Shown here piece by piece: positions 1 through 10,440 of a DNA stretch of 64,000 bases. Origin of the DNA: Reticulitermes speratus (lineage: Eukaryota; Arthropoda; Insecta; Blattodea; Rhinotermitidae); contig JAJKFL010000005.1 in assembly GCA_021186555.1 (NCBI GenBank), forward strand, positions 41,381,135 through 41,445,134, given 5' to 3'. Under the pieces are notes generated by a model. It was not told the DNA's origin and did no database searches. It saw nothing but the letters and a program-made list of their open reading frames with translations. The number at the start of each line of letters is the position of its first letter. Position 1 is the first letter of the stretch. A program made the translations under genes and the position numbers.

Positions 1-99
1 ATGGCCTACGTGTGTGATGTATTCCCTTCGTTCCTGTAGATTTTTTCGGTTTGGTGTAACAAAAACGTAATTCTTTAAAAAGGGCTTACCGGTAGGTTT

Positions 100-100
<1 letters not shown>

Positions 101-130
<30 letters not shown>

Positions 131-132
131 GG
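101..132. repeat. TG microsatellite
   Basis: A run of GT/TG dinucleotides, about 15 units with one interruption near the start, followed by a short GGCG-rich stretch. It is simple sequence and has no coding value. The peptide made of TH repeats on the opposite strand is a by-product of the repeat. Confidence 0.9.
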
Positions 133-689
133 CGTGGCGGTGGTGTGGATTTAGAGGCGTATCAATGTCTGTGGTTATGTACATATTCGCCTTTCTGACA
201 TTCAGGTACACGTTTACAACGCCCCGACAAAAGATAAAATGAATACAAAGTTTTAAAAACTGTGGACTAGAGGATAAATCTGCTGACTTGTATACAAATT
301 GCACACCAGTCATATGTGTATAGTGACAAACATGTGGCAGGCAGTATAGGAGTGTAGCACCAGAGTTCTGATAATGGCTGAAGTAAAATAATGATGGTGG
401 TGAGTTGTTACTGTGACGTGGAAGTTAAGACGTCAAACACATAAGAATTTTAAATAAACTTCGCAAGTCCTGTACTGGTGACGCATGCCTCAGCTATTCA
501 CACAATAAGTGATCGCTTGATAGGATGTTGCGCGACAAGCCATGTAGTTGAAACGTCGACTGTCGTTAATATAACATTGGCTGTGCACTGCTGTATAAAC
601 AGCATGCAACTTACATCCGTCTGTCAAGCGACTGTGACCTATCCGAGGCCATACGATGAACATTTCGGTCGTGAAGTATCTGCAGGAGG
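133..689. other. Anonymous AT-rich DNA
   Basis: No recognisable gene or repeat. Short open frames are at chance level. The part nearest 690 could be decayed 3' sequence of the LINE fossil that follows, but no motif supports this. Confidence 0.4.
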
Positions 690-1130
690 ACTATGACACT
701 CCACAATCCGTTTCACAGCTTGCAGTTGGTTCCCCTCTACGTCAGTTTGTTTTGCCAGACAGACGAAACAGCTAGAAGAAACAGACGCGAACTTCTCCAT
801 CTAAATTCGTTCAAATGTAAGATTCCAGGGCAAAGCGATTTCCTTGCAACTGCATCAGCGGCCTCGTTACCAGACAGGCCCATATGGAGAGGTGCCCTCC
901 GGAAGACGACAGATTTCCCTGACTTATGGGGGTGGAAATGTTTCGGCCCGATGCTCGGATATTTATCCGTGAAGATTGCAAGGCGCTTAGGAAGTACGTG
1001 TAAAGAAGATGGCACTGCCGAGGCTGACACATAGCGAAACTGTCGGTGTAGGTGTCGCAGAGTTCGATGGTATAAATGCGGTTAAAACTAATTAGGCTAT
1101 AGGACAATATCTGGTATCCAAACACGAAGG
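690..1130 (-). pseudogene. RNase H domain fossil of a Jockey/I-like LINE
   Basis: Read on the minus strand, this holds broken pieces of the C-terminal RNase H domain of a non-LTR retrotransposon. One frame (about 1030-737) contains IFTD, where the first catalytic aspartates lie in the family. It continues through GKSVVF and an HMGLSGNEAADAVARK-like segment that matches the usual SHVGxxGNExADxxAK block. A WQ motif followed in another frame by GNQLQAVKR matches the region just after RNase H in Jockey-type LINEs. A second frame (about 1130-990) may hold IYTIEL and LSALQ remnants of the preceding strands. Shifts between frames and stops near 735 show it is dead. No reverse transcriptase is next to it, so this is a 5'-truncated copy or an eroded fragment. 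The family assignment rests on motifs only. Confidence 0.6.
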
Positions 1131-1189
1131 CATAGCTAGGACCTGGAGAAAATGACCCATCTTTGTGCACTGTCATAGGTGACAAAGAG

Positions 1190-1947
1190 CGGGGCCGGAT
1201 TTAAGGGTGTTGTGGCCCCTAAGCTGTAATATCTGAGAGGCTCCTTCCCCAGTACTAAATTTCTGGTTTAATACATTTTCATGCTAGTGGAATGTTATGT
1301 ATAAATTGCTACCTTACATGCGGACATGTTTGTTCATTGTTGTTAGTTTCATAATAAATGGCCGTTCCATGGCTCAGGCGGTTAGTCGCCGGCCTCCCAC
1401 TGCGGAGGCTCGGGTTCGATCCCGGGTCAGTCCATGTGGGATTTGTGGTGGACAAAGTGGCACTGGGACAGGTTTCTCCCCGAGTGCTTCGGTTTTCCCC
1501 TGTCAATTTCATTCCACCGGTACTCCATTAGTTGGAAAAACGAAAAACACTAATCATCTTTATCACAGGGTTGCAAAATAAGCCTCTAGGCTGCGGTGCG
1601 TCCGTAGTCCGTAGCATCGGCTGCGGGACCCTTCACAAAAAAAAATAATAATAATAATAGTAATAATAACACAAAATAGCTTTTGTTTTTTTGATAGTAA
1701 TAAAGGTATTAACAATTAAACCAATAATACAAAAAATTAGGAATTATTTTTATTTGTTTTGTTAAACACTGAAAACGTGTACTTTTTGTTTTTGATGTAA
1801 TAATACATTATTATTAATTTTGCAATAATTATTTTTGTATTCTTATTTTCATCGCTCACAAATGCATATGATTTTTTTTAGTGAGGCATCTTGTAATATG
1901 AGGCCTTAAGGTATGATTTTTCTAACATATACGTAAATTCAGCCCTG
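1190..1947. mobile_element. Possible hAT-like non-autonomous element with a nested SINE
   Basis: The left end reads CGGGGCCGGATTTA and the right end, reverse-complemented, reads CAGGGCTGAATTTA. These match at 11 of 14 positions and resemble hAT-type ends (CAGGG). The 8-bp flanks agree at only about half their positions, so a target duplication is not secure. The SINE at 1360-1675 would be a later insertion. The right half is very AT-rich with no open frame. This could be coincidence; a second copy elsewhere in the genome would settle it. Confidence 0.3.
1360..1675 (+). mobile_element. tRNA-derived SINE, family A, copy 1
   Basis: The head looks like a tRNA gene: a box-A-like GGCTCAGGCGGTTAGTCGCC and a good box B, GGTTCGATCCC. 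About 200 bp of body shared with two other copies in the window follows (GGACAAAGTGGCACTGGGAC, then TTTTCCCCTGTCA, then CCACCGGTACTCCATTA). It ends in CCTTCAC plus poly-A that runs into an AAT microsatellite of about 25 bp. RNA polymerase III would transcribe it from the internal promoter, and mobilisation would depend on a LINE. Related copies are at 10566 (+) and 27401 (-). No clear target-site duplication was found here, which with the expanded tail suggests an older insertion. Confidence 0.85.
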
Positions 1948-1953
1948 GTAAGG

Positions 1954-4600
1954 GGTTTAACAAAACATTGGCTATGTTTTGCCCTACACGACGAACATGT
2001 CTAATATTGCAGGTTGATACGTGATAGGCCAGAGGAAACGTACAGGGCAAGATTATGTCTTTACACGAAGGCGTACAAGGCGCACTCCCACAGTTCGAGG
2101 GGTTTTGATTTTAGCTCGCTGTTGTGGGTGGGACGGAATGTCGCATTTTAAACGGATGACAGGACTGCCAAATTTTACAAATCATTACAAAAAGGGCATT
2201 ACACTACAAGGAAAGTTGAAGTGCTCCTCCTTCCTCCTACCGAATCTGCAGACTGCTAGTGTGGAAGGCACCTGTGCAAGACGAATCCCAGTGTTGTAAG
2301 TTGGCTCTAAAGAGAGTGCTTGGAGTTAATTGTGGAAATATGATCGATGTTGCGTGTTCTGTCTTATAGCAGGCCAGGATACGTTGAATATAAAGAATTG
2401 CTCCCTGATATTTGACCTAACGCCTAACAGGTAAACTTTGAAAGGATATTGGTCGTTTGCCTTTAACACGAAACCGTCTGAAATGTGGTTCACACAAAAG
2501 ACTGATGCCGAGAGAAAAAAAGGCCCAGAAATTCTAGAGGAGGAACAATTAGTAGGTTGTATTTACTGAAGACTACTGGGGGAAAGATATAAACCTTGTA
2601 ATCGTGTGAGTTTTACACGCTGGGTAATCGCTGCAAATAAGAAAAAACAGTTCTGCAGGGCCTCGTGTGGCAGAAGATTTATAGCGGTCTGAAGCCTTGT
2701 CATAGAGTGATAGTGCTCCGGAATCCGTAATAGACGGTGGCGTCGCCAACGAACAGTGATTATGAAACACGGAGCATCCACGTCAGCCGTCCCATTGATT
2801 GCGACTGCAAACAAAGTCACCGTTAAATTCAAAAGTACAACATTGCGTTTTGGAGCAGAGAAGACATTATCGTGACGAACACGGAAGTGAAGGTAGTGCA
2901 GAACAAAAGAGACAAAACGCGGTTGCCGATTTATGAGATTGCATCGGTGTTGGATTCTCAGGGAACTGTATGACCACGTGGTGTCATGCATCTTCCGTGA
3001 GTCGAAGAAAACAGCTACAAGTTTTGTCCATAAGACAGTAATTCTTCGTACAACTTTCCGTGTGTGGTATCCGTGTGCGATCTGCGGACTGGGGAGTATC
3101 TCCGGAAATGAGATCAGCATACCCACGATTAACCTTGCCCTATGACATCACGTGTGACCTTTTCGTTTAGGAATGTAAAATATTCATATTGTTCTGGGTC
3201 ATTACACGTGTATTCAGGTAGGCGTGTACCAACATATCGGAGAGATATACTGTCTAAATTACTTCGGAAATGTTGGTATCAACCTTCCACACTACCAAGT
3301 TTCTAACCGAGAGCACCACGATTGGAATCTCCATTTAAGATTTCATATCGAAAATTGAAGCAGGTCGCACTCTTTTAACCTTCTTGGACGTAGTGATTGT
3401 TTTAGTGGTCTTTGAATCCAGTGCATGCAGAATAAAAGTACCAACTTTGTTTGACACATTGCAGATAGCATATAATATGCATTTGTACTCACAGAGCAGT
3501 TGTTTGTATCCGTGATACTTTATGCAGGGCATCACCGTGATGTGATCTCAGGTTACAGTGTCTGTATTCTTGTCGTCATATTAACAGGAATGGATTGTCG
3601 TCTAATAAAGGACATAGGAGCCCCGGAATTTTATAAAAATGAGTTAATTTCAAAATATATCTTTGAATACAAAAACGTCATTGTCGTTCCTGTCAGATGT
3701 ATTCTGTTTGGAAATTCGGAAACAAGTAGGCCTATCTGATGTCTATTCACCAATCTATTTTTCCTGCAGCGGCGTGGATGGAATGAGATAAAAAGTCAAA
3801 CTCTTGTCAGCACAGTCGCTTTCTTCTCCGTTGCATATACGAACTGAGTTCCTGAAGATCGCGAAGTGAAACACTTTCTTAATCTGGTGTATTGACCAGT
3901 AGGCCATTGGTCACCTTTCTCGTTTGATTACCATCGCCGACCTAAGAAAAATCAGTAAAATAATGGTGTAAAAGTGTGTTACACAAGATTTCCCTCGTAC
4001 TTGGGGCCACACCGATCGTGTTACTTAGCGTATTGGGTTGCTTTCCTATCTTATTTCAGACTTATTTGTCGAGGGGAGTTGCATGTAAGTCTTGCTTCCA
4101 CTTTTTTCAAGTAATATATTTAAGGAAAATGCACAAAAGATTCCTTCATTTGTACTTCTGCCACTGCACTTAAATAATGCTTTGTTGTATTCATCCACAC
4201 AAATTCGTACGTGATAATATCCTGACTTTTTCTTTCCTGAGCTACACCCAGAACCGTGCCAAATAATCTTCATTTCTCTTGTCGCATTGCGTATCTTTTA
4301 AGTGAACTGGCTTGGTGGCCTTCGGCTGACCTCGCCGCTGGTGCATTATTGTTGCTTTTTTTTCTTATCCAAGATGTCCTTTTCTGAAATATTAAACCCT
4401 CTTTCTCCAGAAAGCTACTGTTTGGGTATTTCAGTGTAAAGTATTCACGCTGTTGTCAAAATGACGTCATGGAGCGAAATCCATTTGTAATATAATGTAC
4501 CATCTAAGTCTGGGTCTCGGAAGTATGCCTACATGAAGGTAAAAGCAAATTTATCCCTGCATATGCCATGCAGGCGTATGGGGGAGTGGAGGTATTACTT
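1954..4600. other. Anonymous unique-looking DNA
   Basis: AT-rich sequence with no recognised repeat family. It includes the longest open frame of the window (2563-3126, minus), listed separately. No promoter, splice pattern or known domain could be tied together into a gene model. Confidence 0.4.
2563..3126 (-). other. Longest open frame in the window (187 codons), no recognised product
   Basis: An ATG-initiated open frame of 187 codons. The predicted peptide is rich in arginine, histidine, leucine and phenylalanine. I see no signal peptide, transmembrane helix, zinc-binding pattern or transposase motif. Two other frames over the same stretch also stay open for 65-70 codons, as expected where stop codons are locally rare rather than where one frame is selected. 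Isolated single-exon frames of this length are expected by chance in 64 kb searched on six frames, so I treat it as probably non-coding. A decayed transposon ORF is the main alternative. Confidence 0.1.
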
Positions 4601-4675
4601 TATACTTTTGTAACCTTTGCGCTAGATGGGGGCTCTCCGGTGTGAGAACCTCAAATCTCGCTCTGCTGCTGTTAC

Positions 4676-4915
4676 TAGTGCCACCATCACCACCACCACC
4701 ATCACCACCACCCCCCACCACAGCAGCACCACCAACACCACCACCAGCAGACACACACACCACCCCAATCCCCACCACCCACCACCACCATCACCACCAC
4801 GCCATCACCACACATCACACCAACCACACCACCACCCCACCAACACCACCACCACCACCATCACACCACCACCACACCACCACCCACCACCAGCAGCAGC
4901 AACAACAACAACACG
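4676..4915. repeat. CAC/ACC-rich microsatellite with CAG/CAA tail
   Basis: About 240 bp of imperfect CAC, CCA and CAT triplets that end in CAGCAGCAGCAACAACAACA. Every frame reads as homopolymeric His, Pro or Thr on the plus strand and Gly or Val on the minus strand, so the open frames here are by-products of composition. The purity gradient and the switch of unit near 4890 suggest two triplet expansions side by side. Confidence 0.9.
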
Positions 4916-4920
4916 TTTAG

Positions 4921-6518
4921 TGTTGGAGGAGGAGGAAGAGAATCAGTGGCGTAACTGTCCCTTATCACTTTACCTGCCAAGACAATTCAGTCTCTGTTGC
5001 AGGAAGTGCATTCTTCAAGTCCTTATCGTAAAACTGCAACTGTCGATATAAGGCGTAAGATTGAATTCTGATAAAATCATTTACATTCCTTCATTAAGTC
5101 TATTCGTTGAGCAGTACGTATAATTTCATTTATACATATTTCGTGAGATTTCGTTAGATAAACACAGTTTAATCTTATGGGCGACGTCTCAAGCAAGTTC
5201 ACTGAGATTTTAACAAGCATAAGTTGGTTCCATGTTTAACGGCTAACTCTTGACGCTTTTCAAGAAATTGTATGGTTTTCAAGAGCTACCACAGAACACA
5301 AGTTATCGGTTTGTGTAAACCTTTGCATGGTAGCGTACATTTAGTTGGAAACACTGAGTTACGTGCAAGTCAGACGTACTACAGCACCATGTGCTAGTAT
5401 CGGACGCGCTCGCAGGGAAACTTTTGGAGAAAGCTTCCTTCAGAAAGCTAAAGTTTCAACGACAGATACAGGAACTAGGTGAAGAGGATAAGAGGGGAGG
5501 GCTGTAAGATGAAGAAAGGGGTGAATTAATTAGCCCCCACATACTTTACCACTAACAAGTATCTAGCCCTCTCAGTGGAGCTGAATGTTTGCTCTAGCAG
5601 CTGTGAAGGATTTTAATAGCATCCCAGAGAGTTACTAGTTGGCTTCTCCAGTAGTGAAGGTAGGATGGATTCCAAAAGAACGAAATTCAGTTACATTTCG
5701 TGAGGTGTTCTTTGCAGTTAGAAAGCGGAGTAGAAAGGAAAGATATTTAATTTGAATACACTACATCCTTCAACTGGATTGGATTTCAAATGTTAATGAA
5801 TTTAAATTCTTTCATCTAGTGATTATTTTAGCAGAGGTTTAGACATAAAACTTGAAAAGAAACATGTTTTCCGAAAGGAAACAAACGTAGTAAAGAGATT
5901 TAGTACAAATAAGATTAAAGTTTCATGTTTTGGCGAAGGAGTTGTCATGAGTCAAACAAGATTGCAGGAACAAGTTTTCTGATGATTTTCATGATGCCTT
6001 ATGATTGTCAAAGTGTTTCAGTCTATATTTTGAGCTAGAGGTAAGTAAGAATTGATAATTTTGATGTTTCGTGTTTTGTTTCTACATATTATCTAAATTA
6101 GTAGAAAATCCGAAATTGTTAAATGTGTGAAATGTTACCTCTCCATGTTAAGCTTTTTTATATTTGTAACTGATAGAGTTACGGGCCTACAAAAGATGAT
6201 ACAAACTTTGTAGCTGTAAAAATGTTCATGAATTGCCTGTTCTTTACGCCTGTAACAAATATGAAAATTATTTTTATAATCTAAGGTTAGAGATCTAGGG
6301 GATACACACACTAACATATAAAGGTGATGGTAAAATAACCCTGCCTTGTTTATGGAATGAGAAAAGCAGACAAATGGAATTTTGTCCAGTTCGAGTACAG
6401 AAGAAAACTAAATAACGGGAGACGTACTCATAAAGGAGAATATCGAAGTGTAATTTTACGTGTGGGAGAGCTGCATTTATAGAACTAAAGGTCCAATAAA
6501 GAGAATGCAGTCTAACCT
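4921..6518. other. Anonymous AT-rich DNA
   Basis: No recognisable gene, SINE, LINE or tandem repeat over about 1.6 kb. Reading frames are short and interrupted on both strands. Confidence 0.4.
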
Positions 6519-6600
6519 TGATTTCAGGCTTCCGCCACGATGTTGATGAAATCTGTGGTCTTCTGGGTAATTACACTGCGTCGTGTGGTAATTATTTACC

Positions 6601-6636
6601 GACGTTTCGGGACAACGTATCGGTCCCATCTTCACG
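6601..6636 (-). ncRNA. Hammerhead-like ribozyme core, variant
   Basis: On the minus strand: CGTGAAGA, then T, then a hairpin with a GGGAC/GTCCC stem and 9-nt loop, then GAAA, then CGTC. The expected core is CTGANGA. Here an extra or substituted base sits next to the leading C, as in the copies at 46325 and 48033. The ACGT after GAA is self-complementary, so helix III could form only between two RNA molecules. Activity is doubtful because of the altered core. Confidence 0.45.
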
Positions 6637-6682
6637 GGTCAAGATTCCACTTGGAATCTTGACTCGTGAAGATGGGACCGAT
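6619..6682. repeat. 31-bp inverted repeat with 2-bp loop
   Basis: Arms 6619-6649 and 6652-6682 are complementary with one mismatch (ATCGGTCCCATCTTCACG, then GTCAAGATTCCA). The left arm overlaps the CTGA side of the hammerhead-like core and the first strand of its stem II, so the right arm is an inverted partial copy of it. It could have arisen by template switching during reverse transcription. Confidence 0.8.
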
Positions 6683-6755
6683 TTCCGTGAAATATTTTCC
6701 TGCCTCAGAAGTTATTTATCGTCCTTCTGTGGAACACGCAAGTTTCGTGCCGCAG

Positions 6756-6866
6756 TCACAACACCCCGCCATGGGACACTGCTCTGACCCTGACGAATTG
6801 AGTCCACACCTCAACCCCTGTTTTACGAAGATCCGTCTTGATATTATCTTCACATCTAGGTCTAGC
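6756..6866 (-). pseudogene. LINE family A tail fragment
   Basis: The minus strand reads RARPRCEDNIKTDLRKTG and then VWTQFVRVR. This is a diverged copy of the C-terminal tail best preserved at 22795-22995 ([19 protein letters not shown]). It shares an open frame with unrelated sequence upstream (6870-7037), which makes an accidental 93-codon fusion. It is a fragment only, with no reverse transcriptase. Confidence 0.6.
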
Positions 6867-6869
6867 TCT

Positions 6870-7037
6870 TCTGAATAATGCGTTTTTTAAATATTTTATA
6901 AAATATAGAATCTCACGAAAGGCCTCGTTGAAGGTCACATTTACAAGAAAAGTTTCCACAATAAACACCCTTTGTTCTGTAGTGTAGGGCACCATTTTCG
7001 CGAATAATGTGTCAAGTTGAACTCTAGATTTCTCCAT
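6870..7037 (-). pseudogene. Possible transposase N-terminus fragment
   Basis: The minus-strand frame contains VPYTTEQRVFIVETF. This resembles the first helix of helix-turn-helix domains (YS-x-EQRVFIV-type) found at the N-terminus of some arthropod mariner-like transposases. The similarity stops after about 30 residues and nothing catalytic follows. It lies directly upstream of a LINE tail in the same frame by chance. Recognition is from memory and weak. Confidence 0.25.
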
Positions 7038-7039
7038 CC

Positions 7040-8024
7040 AAGGGTACCTACATTAGTACCAATGGTCTTACAAAAACAGAACATAAATTAGCCCTTTTGT
7101 GAAGACCCTGATAGAAGGAATGAATGAAATTTTAGAATTCCATTGTTAATGGCTTGTATGTCCAGCGAAGTCGTTTAATGAACAACAATGGAAAACTATA
7201 GCTAAGAATTGTAAACTTTGCCACCTGTTTCTTACACTTCAGGATTCAGAATATTGTGCGTGATAGTGTAATGGAAGATTACAAACGGACGTGAAAGAAA
7301 TGGGAATGTATGGTGGTACTGACTCCTTCAACTGTGTGATTTAAAAAATTGTGTGCTTTGTTTCGTGGTAAACTGTACGTGATTACTGTGATTCTATTCT
7401 GTCAGTTGAAATAAAGGAGATTTCAAATACTTTGACCTTCTTTGTTGTTAAATATCTTCCGCTGAAAATTTATCTGTCGTTTTAACAGCTCGTTAAAATT
7501 TGTCTGCTCCGATTTTTCAGTGCTATTTATTCCGGATGTTTTGCCGTCGTTTGTTTTAAACATTTTATGTTTGTAATTAATATTACTAATGAACTACACT
7601 GAATTCCTGTTTTTTAAATGTACAGTACCACACATACCACGCTTATACAACCTGAACAGTCTGTTTCTACCTAACCACTGAATTAATTACACCGATAAAG
7701 AAAACGCTCGGGATTAACAGAAAGCTGAGCTCTAATTCGTCCATTGTTGTCACGTCTCATTTGAAGTTGGGTATAAAACTTTTCCTTTAAGTCCCATGTT
7801 GTCTGCCTTTCCATCTTCCTCTATGTCGTTCGTATACCACCGCCCCCCTCGTTGCTATTGAAAGGAGCTTCTGTAAAGGATTTATGTTTCAGGCTATCTG
7901 CCCAATTCTTCTGGTAGAATTTTATATGCTCTAATACACTGTCCACTGCTAATCGGTTGTGAATATCATTGTTCCTATGGCGGCCCAGTACCCTAAGGCC
8001 TAACCGCGTTATTAAAAGACGAGG
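7040..8024. other. Anonymous AT-rich DNA
   Basis: About 1 kb without a recognised repeat or coding signal, ending at the left inverted repeat of the mariner element. Confidence 0.4.
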
Positions 8025-8952
8025 TGCTACACAAAAGTTCGGGGAATTTGCCCATAAAAAAATTGCTTATCATAACTCCTAGTTTCCACCGTCTCCTTCG
8101 AAGTAGTCCCGTTGGGCATGGATACAGCGATCCCAGCGTTTTTTACGTGATTCCATGCATCTCTGGAAGTCTTCAAGTGTGAGTGTTTTAAGCACCTCCT
8201 GCCTGGATCTCCTCAATTGTGTCAAAATGACGGCCTTTCAATCGAAATTTCATTTTGGGGAACAGGAAAAAGTCGCAGGGGGCGAGGTCAGGTGAATAGG
8301 GTGGGTGGGGAATCACTGTCGTGTTTTTGGAAGCCAAAAACTGCCGAACAACGAGCGATGTGTGGGCGGGCACGTTGTCGTGGTGGAGAACCCAGCTGTT
8401 GTTCTCCCACTTTTCCGGACGTTTGCGCCTAATGCTCCCACGTAGCCGCTTCAAAACTTCACAAAACGATCGCACAAACATCATGGATTGTTCGTCTACG
8501 ATCTGCAACAATAGCCTCTCGCACTTTCGCGATGTTTTCCGGTGTTGTGCTTGTCGATGGTCGTCCTTAACGTTCATCGTCGTCGACAGAAGTTCGTCCA
8601 TCCTTAAAGTGTTTTTACCACAAAAAACGTTTTACTTTGACCCATAGCATTGTCTCCAAATGCTTCCACAAGCATGCGGTGGGTTTCTACAGCAGTTTTT
8701 TAAGCTTAAAGCAAAATTTGATGCAGATTCTTTGCTCCTTAAAATCTGCCATTTATGCAGGTTTAAAAAATCGCCGAAACACTAAAACACAACGTTACAA
8801 AAACGCACGAAACTCAAGAACGCGGCCTCTCACCTTCACGGTTCTTGGCACACTAATTCACAAAGGGTACTGCTCGCCCCTTCTAGCGGCGGCAGGCCAT
8901 ACCACAACCGGTTCGCGCTTGGAATTCAAATTCCCCGAACTTTTGGGTAGCA
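8025..8952 (-). mobile_element. Mariner transposon, internally deleted, both TIRs present
   Basis: The element is bounded by near-identical inverted repeats. The left end reads TGCTACACAAAAGTTCGGGG and the right end, reverse-complemented, TGCTACCCAAAAGTTCGGGG. The match continues through AATTTG, giving 26 bp with one mismatch. A TA, the mariner target, lies near both outer ends (8028-8029 and 8948-8949). Total length is 928 bp against about 1.3 kb for a complete mariner. The missing portion is in the middle of the transposase gene. With both TIRs kept, the element could have been mobilised in trans while a relative was active. Confidence 0.9.
8079..8752 (-). pseudogene. Mariner transposase pseudogene (D,D34D family)
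   Basis: On the minus strand, a start at 8752 gives MADFKEQRICIKFC and the KTAVETHRMLVEAFGDNAM helix-turn-helix region. A second frame carries FKDGRTSVDDDER and GRPSTSTTPENI, the linker region. A third frame (8601-8188) carries VLKRLRGSIRRKRPE, then the second catalytic aspartate in HHDN and the third in PHPPYSPDLAPCDFFLFPK. The C-terminus LKTLTLEDFQ to RWDRCI and DYFEGD follows in yet another frame and stops at 8079. There are therefore at least three frameshifts. The region with the first catalytic aspartate (between the linker and VLKRLR) is deleted, near 8465-8480. The protein would be inactive. Cut-and-paste transposition into TA is the family function. Confidence 0.9.
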
Positions 8953-9404
8953 GTAGTATAATTTGTGCCGCTTCCAGTTTTAGGGTATCTCTCGAATATA
9001 TAGTCCAAATCTCGCTGCCGTAACACAAAGCTCCTGTAGAAATGAAGCTCCGGTAGAAGTGACGTTACTTACTCGTAATTTGCCATACATTTCCCAGAAG
9101 GCCCTTTGGTTGTCCGGTTAATGTTGTCATGTTTTATAATTTTTTGATACCGCCGCTGTTTTGTAAAAAGGGGCTAACTCCCTATAAGATTACAATGGAT
9201 TATTCCCTTTTAACAAAAAGGGGCACTGTCATTTGCCTCCTTTGATACGAAATTTCCTCGATAATTAGAACTGAAAACTGGTCTAAAATTTTATCTTAAC
9301 ATAACCTTAGAAATTCGCTTTGTCGCTTAATTTATTAGCTATTCGACTGCAAAAGAACTTCTAAAAAAATTGTTTCATTCCTGTTGCATTACCTAATTCG
9401 TTCT
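8953..9404. other. Anonymous AT-rich DNA
   Basis: No recognised element between the mariner copy and the next LINE fragment. Confidence 0.4.
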
Positions 9405-9550
9405 GCTGTCTCTTGCGAAAGGTCCATAGCCTCTTCCAAAGCGTGTTCTCCACACAGTGCGATCTAGTGCTTCATCTTTCAAACCCCAGTATTTCTCTCT
9501 TCATTAAGGTCATCCAGTAGCTGTTTACCTTTTCTTCATCTTCTTCTCTT
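9405..9550 (-). pseudogene. LINE family B tail fragment
   Basis: Plus-strand text CACAGTGCGATCTAGTGCTTC and the following ATTAAGGTCATCCAGTAGCTG match the reverse complement of the family B 3' end, also present at 19130-19590 (minus) and 34108-34430 (plus). It encodes the end of a C-terminal domain (LDDL..R..TGW and the EAL-RT-W block) in broken form. Only about 150 bp remain. Confidence 0.65.
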
Positions 9551-9559
9551 CTCTTCTAT

Positions 9560-10245
9560 CATTATTTCAATAAAATGTTTGCGTTATTAGCTGCTATGAT
9601 TCATACATTACTATCAAACATATGTCTAAATATAATTTTCGCACTGAAATCATGTTGTTATTTTACATTATGCAAAACAGTTGACTTTCAGCTTTGAAAA
9701 TTCCTATGGTCTTATTTCATGTTGTCGGAAAATTTTCCATGCAGTTTTAAATCACGCTGGAACGATGCATGAACGTACATACACACACACACGAATAAAA
9801 AGATAACAGTATATCCTTCATCAGAAAGCAAACCGTGCCAAAATCGTTGTTGCCACTTTACATCGCTCACGCATCTTAGAACAGTATGGGAGAAAGTAGT
9901 CAGGCTGGTTACACGATGCACCATTTCACTTGCTTGTCCCATGTTACGCTGCCATGGGGGATGACACCTCTTGATGCCTGTGCACAGTGTAACATGTGCT
10001 TTATGCAGCGGTGTTTCTCTCTAGGGAGTTGTATGTTAACTGTTACATCTGCGCTAGTAAATGTGTTACAGCTATAGCATCGCGTTGAACTACAGGTACT
10101 TAGCAATTTCTGTGCGTCCAGTGTAAAGATAACACAGTAAGAAACATGAGTATTTAAAAGTAGAATATTTGTATCTACAAATGTTGTTTATTCTGTAATG
10201 AATACCGTCCTTAAATAAACGATAAATAAATAAATAAAATATCAG
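9560..10245. other. Anonymous DNA
   Basis: Contains a short CA run at 9780 and an AAAT-rich run at 10208-10240 (AATAAATAAATAAAATA). The latter may be the tail of a decayed retroelement on the plus strand. No gene was found. Confidence 0.4.
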
Positions 10246-10249
10246 GGCA

Positions 10250-10440
10250 GCCATGGAGTCTTGGCTTCAAGAAATAGGGTGGGGGCGCGTGAACTGCACT
10301 GATGTGGCTCAGGACAGGGAACAGTGGCGGACTCTTGTGATCACTTTAATGAAACTTCGGATTCCCTAAAATTCGGAAGATTTTTTGACTACCCGAGAAA
10401 CTGTTAGCTTCTCAAGAAGGACTCTGCTCCATGGAATTAT
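10250..10440 (+). pseudogene. LINE family A 3' end
   Basis: Plus-strand copy of the family A terminus. GTGGCTCAGGACAGGGAACAG corresponds to the end of the protein. It is followed by the 3' untranslated part ending TTCTCAAGAAGGACTCTGCTCCATGGA, shared in reverse complement with 22690-22790, 45020-45110 and 53401-53520. It is heavily 5'-truncated, as usual for target-primed reverse transcription. Confidence 0.75.

Larger units (their letters stand above)
6519..6690 (-). mobile_element. Hammerhead-like repeat, subfamily with the TTTCAGRCTTCCG end
   Basis: A dispersed repeat that starts on the plus strand with GATTTCAGGCTTCCGCCACG. The same end occurs in diverged form at 34786, 46250 and 48004. 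About 75 bp further on lies TTTACCGACGTTTCGGGAC, the reverse complement of a hammerhead-like GAAACGTC segment. The right part folds back on itself as a 31-bp inverted repeat (6619-6682). I read it as a non-autonomous retroelement piece; no protein is encoded. Confidence 0.55.

Noticed and set aside
1380-1435. Possible tRNA gene (good box B, GGTTCGATCCC)
   Set aside because: The tRNA-like head continues into a 200-bp body shared with two other copies, so it is a SINE; the arms do not fold into a full cloverleaf by eye.
4626-5051. Histidine/proline/threonine-rich frames of 92-141 codons
   Set aside because: They are translations of the CAC-rich microsatellite and have no non-repetitive domain.
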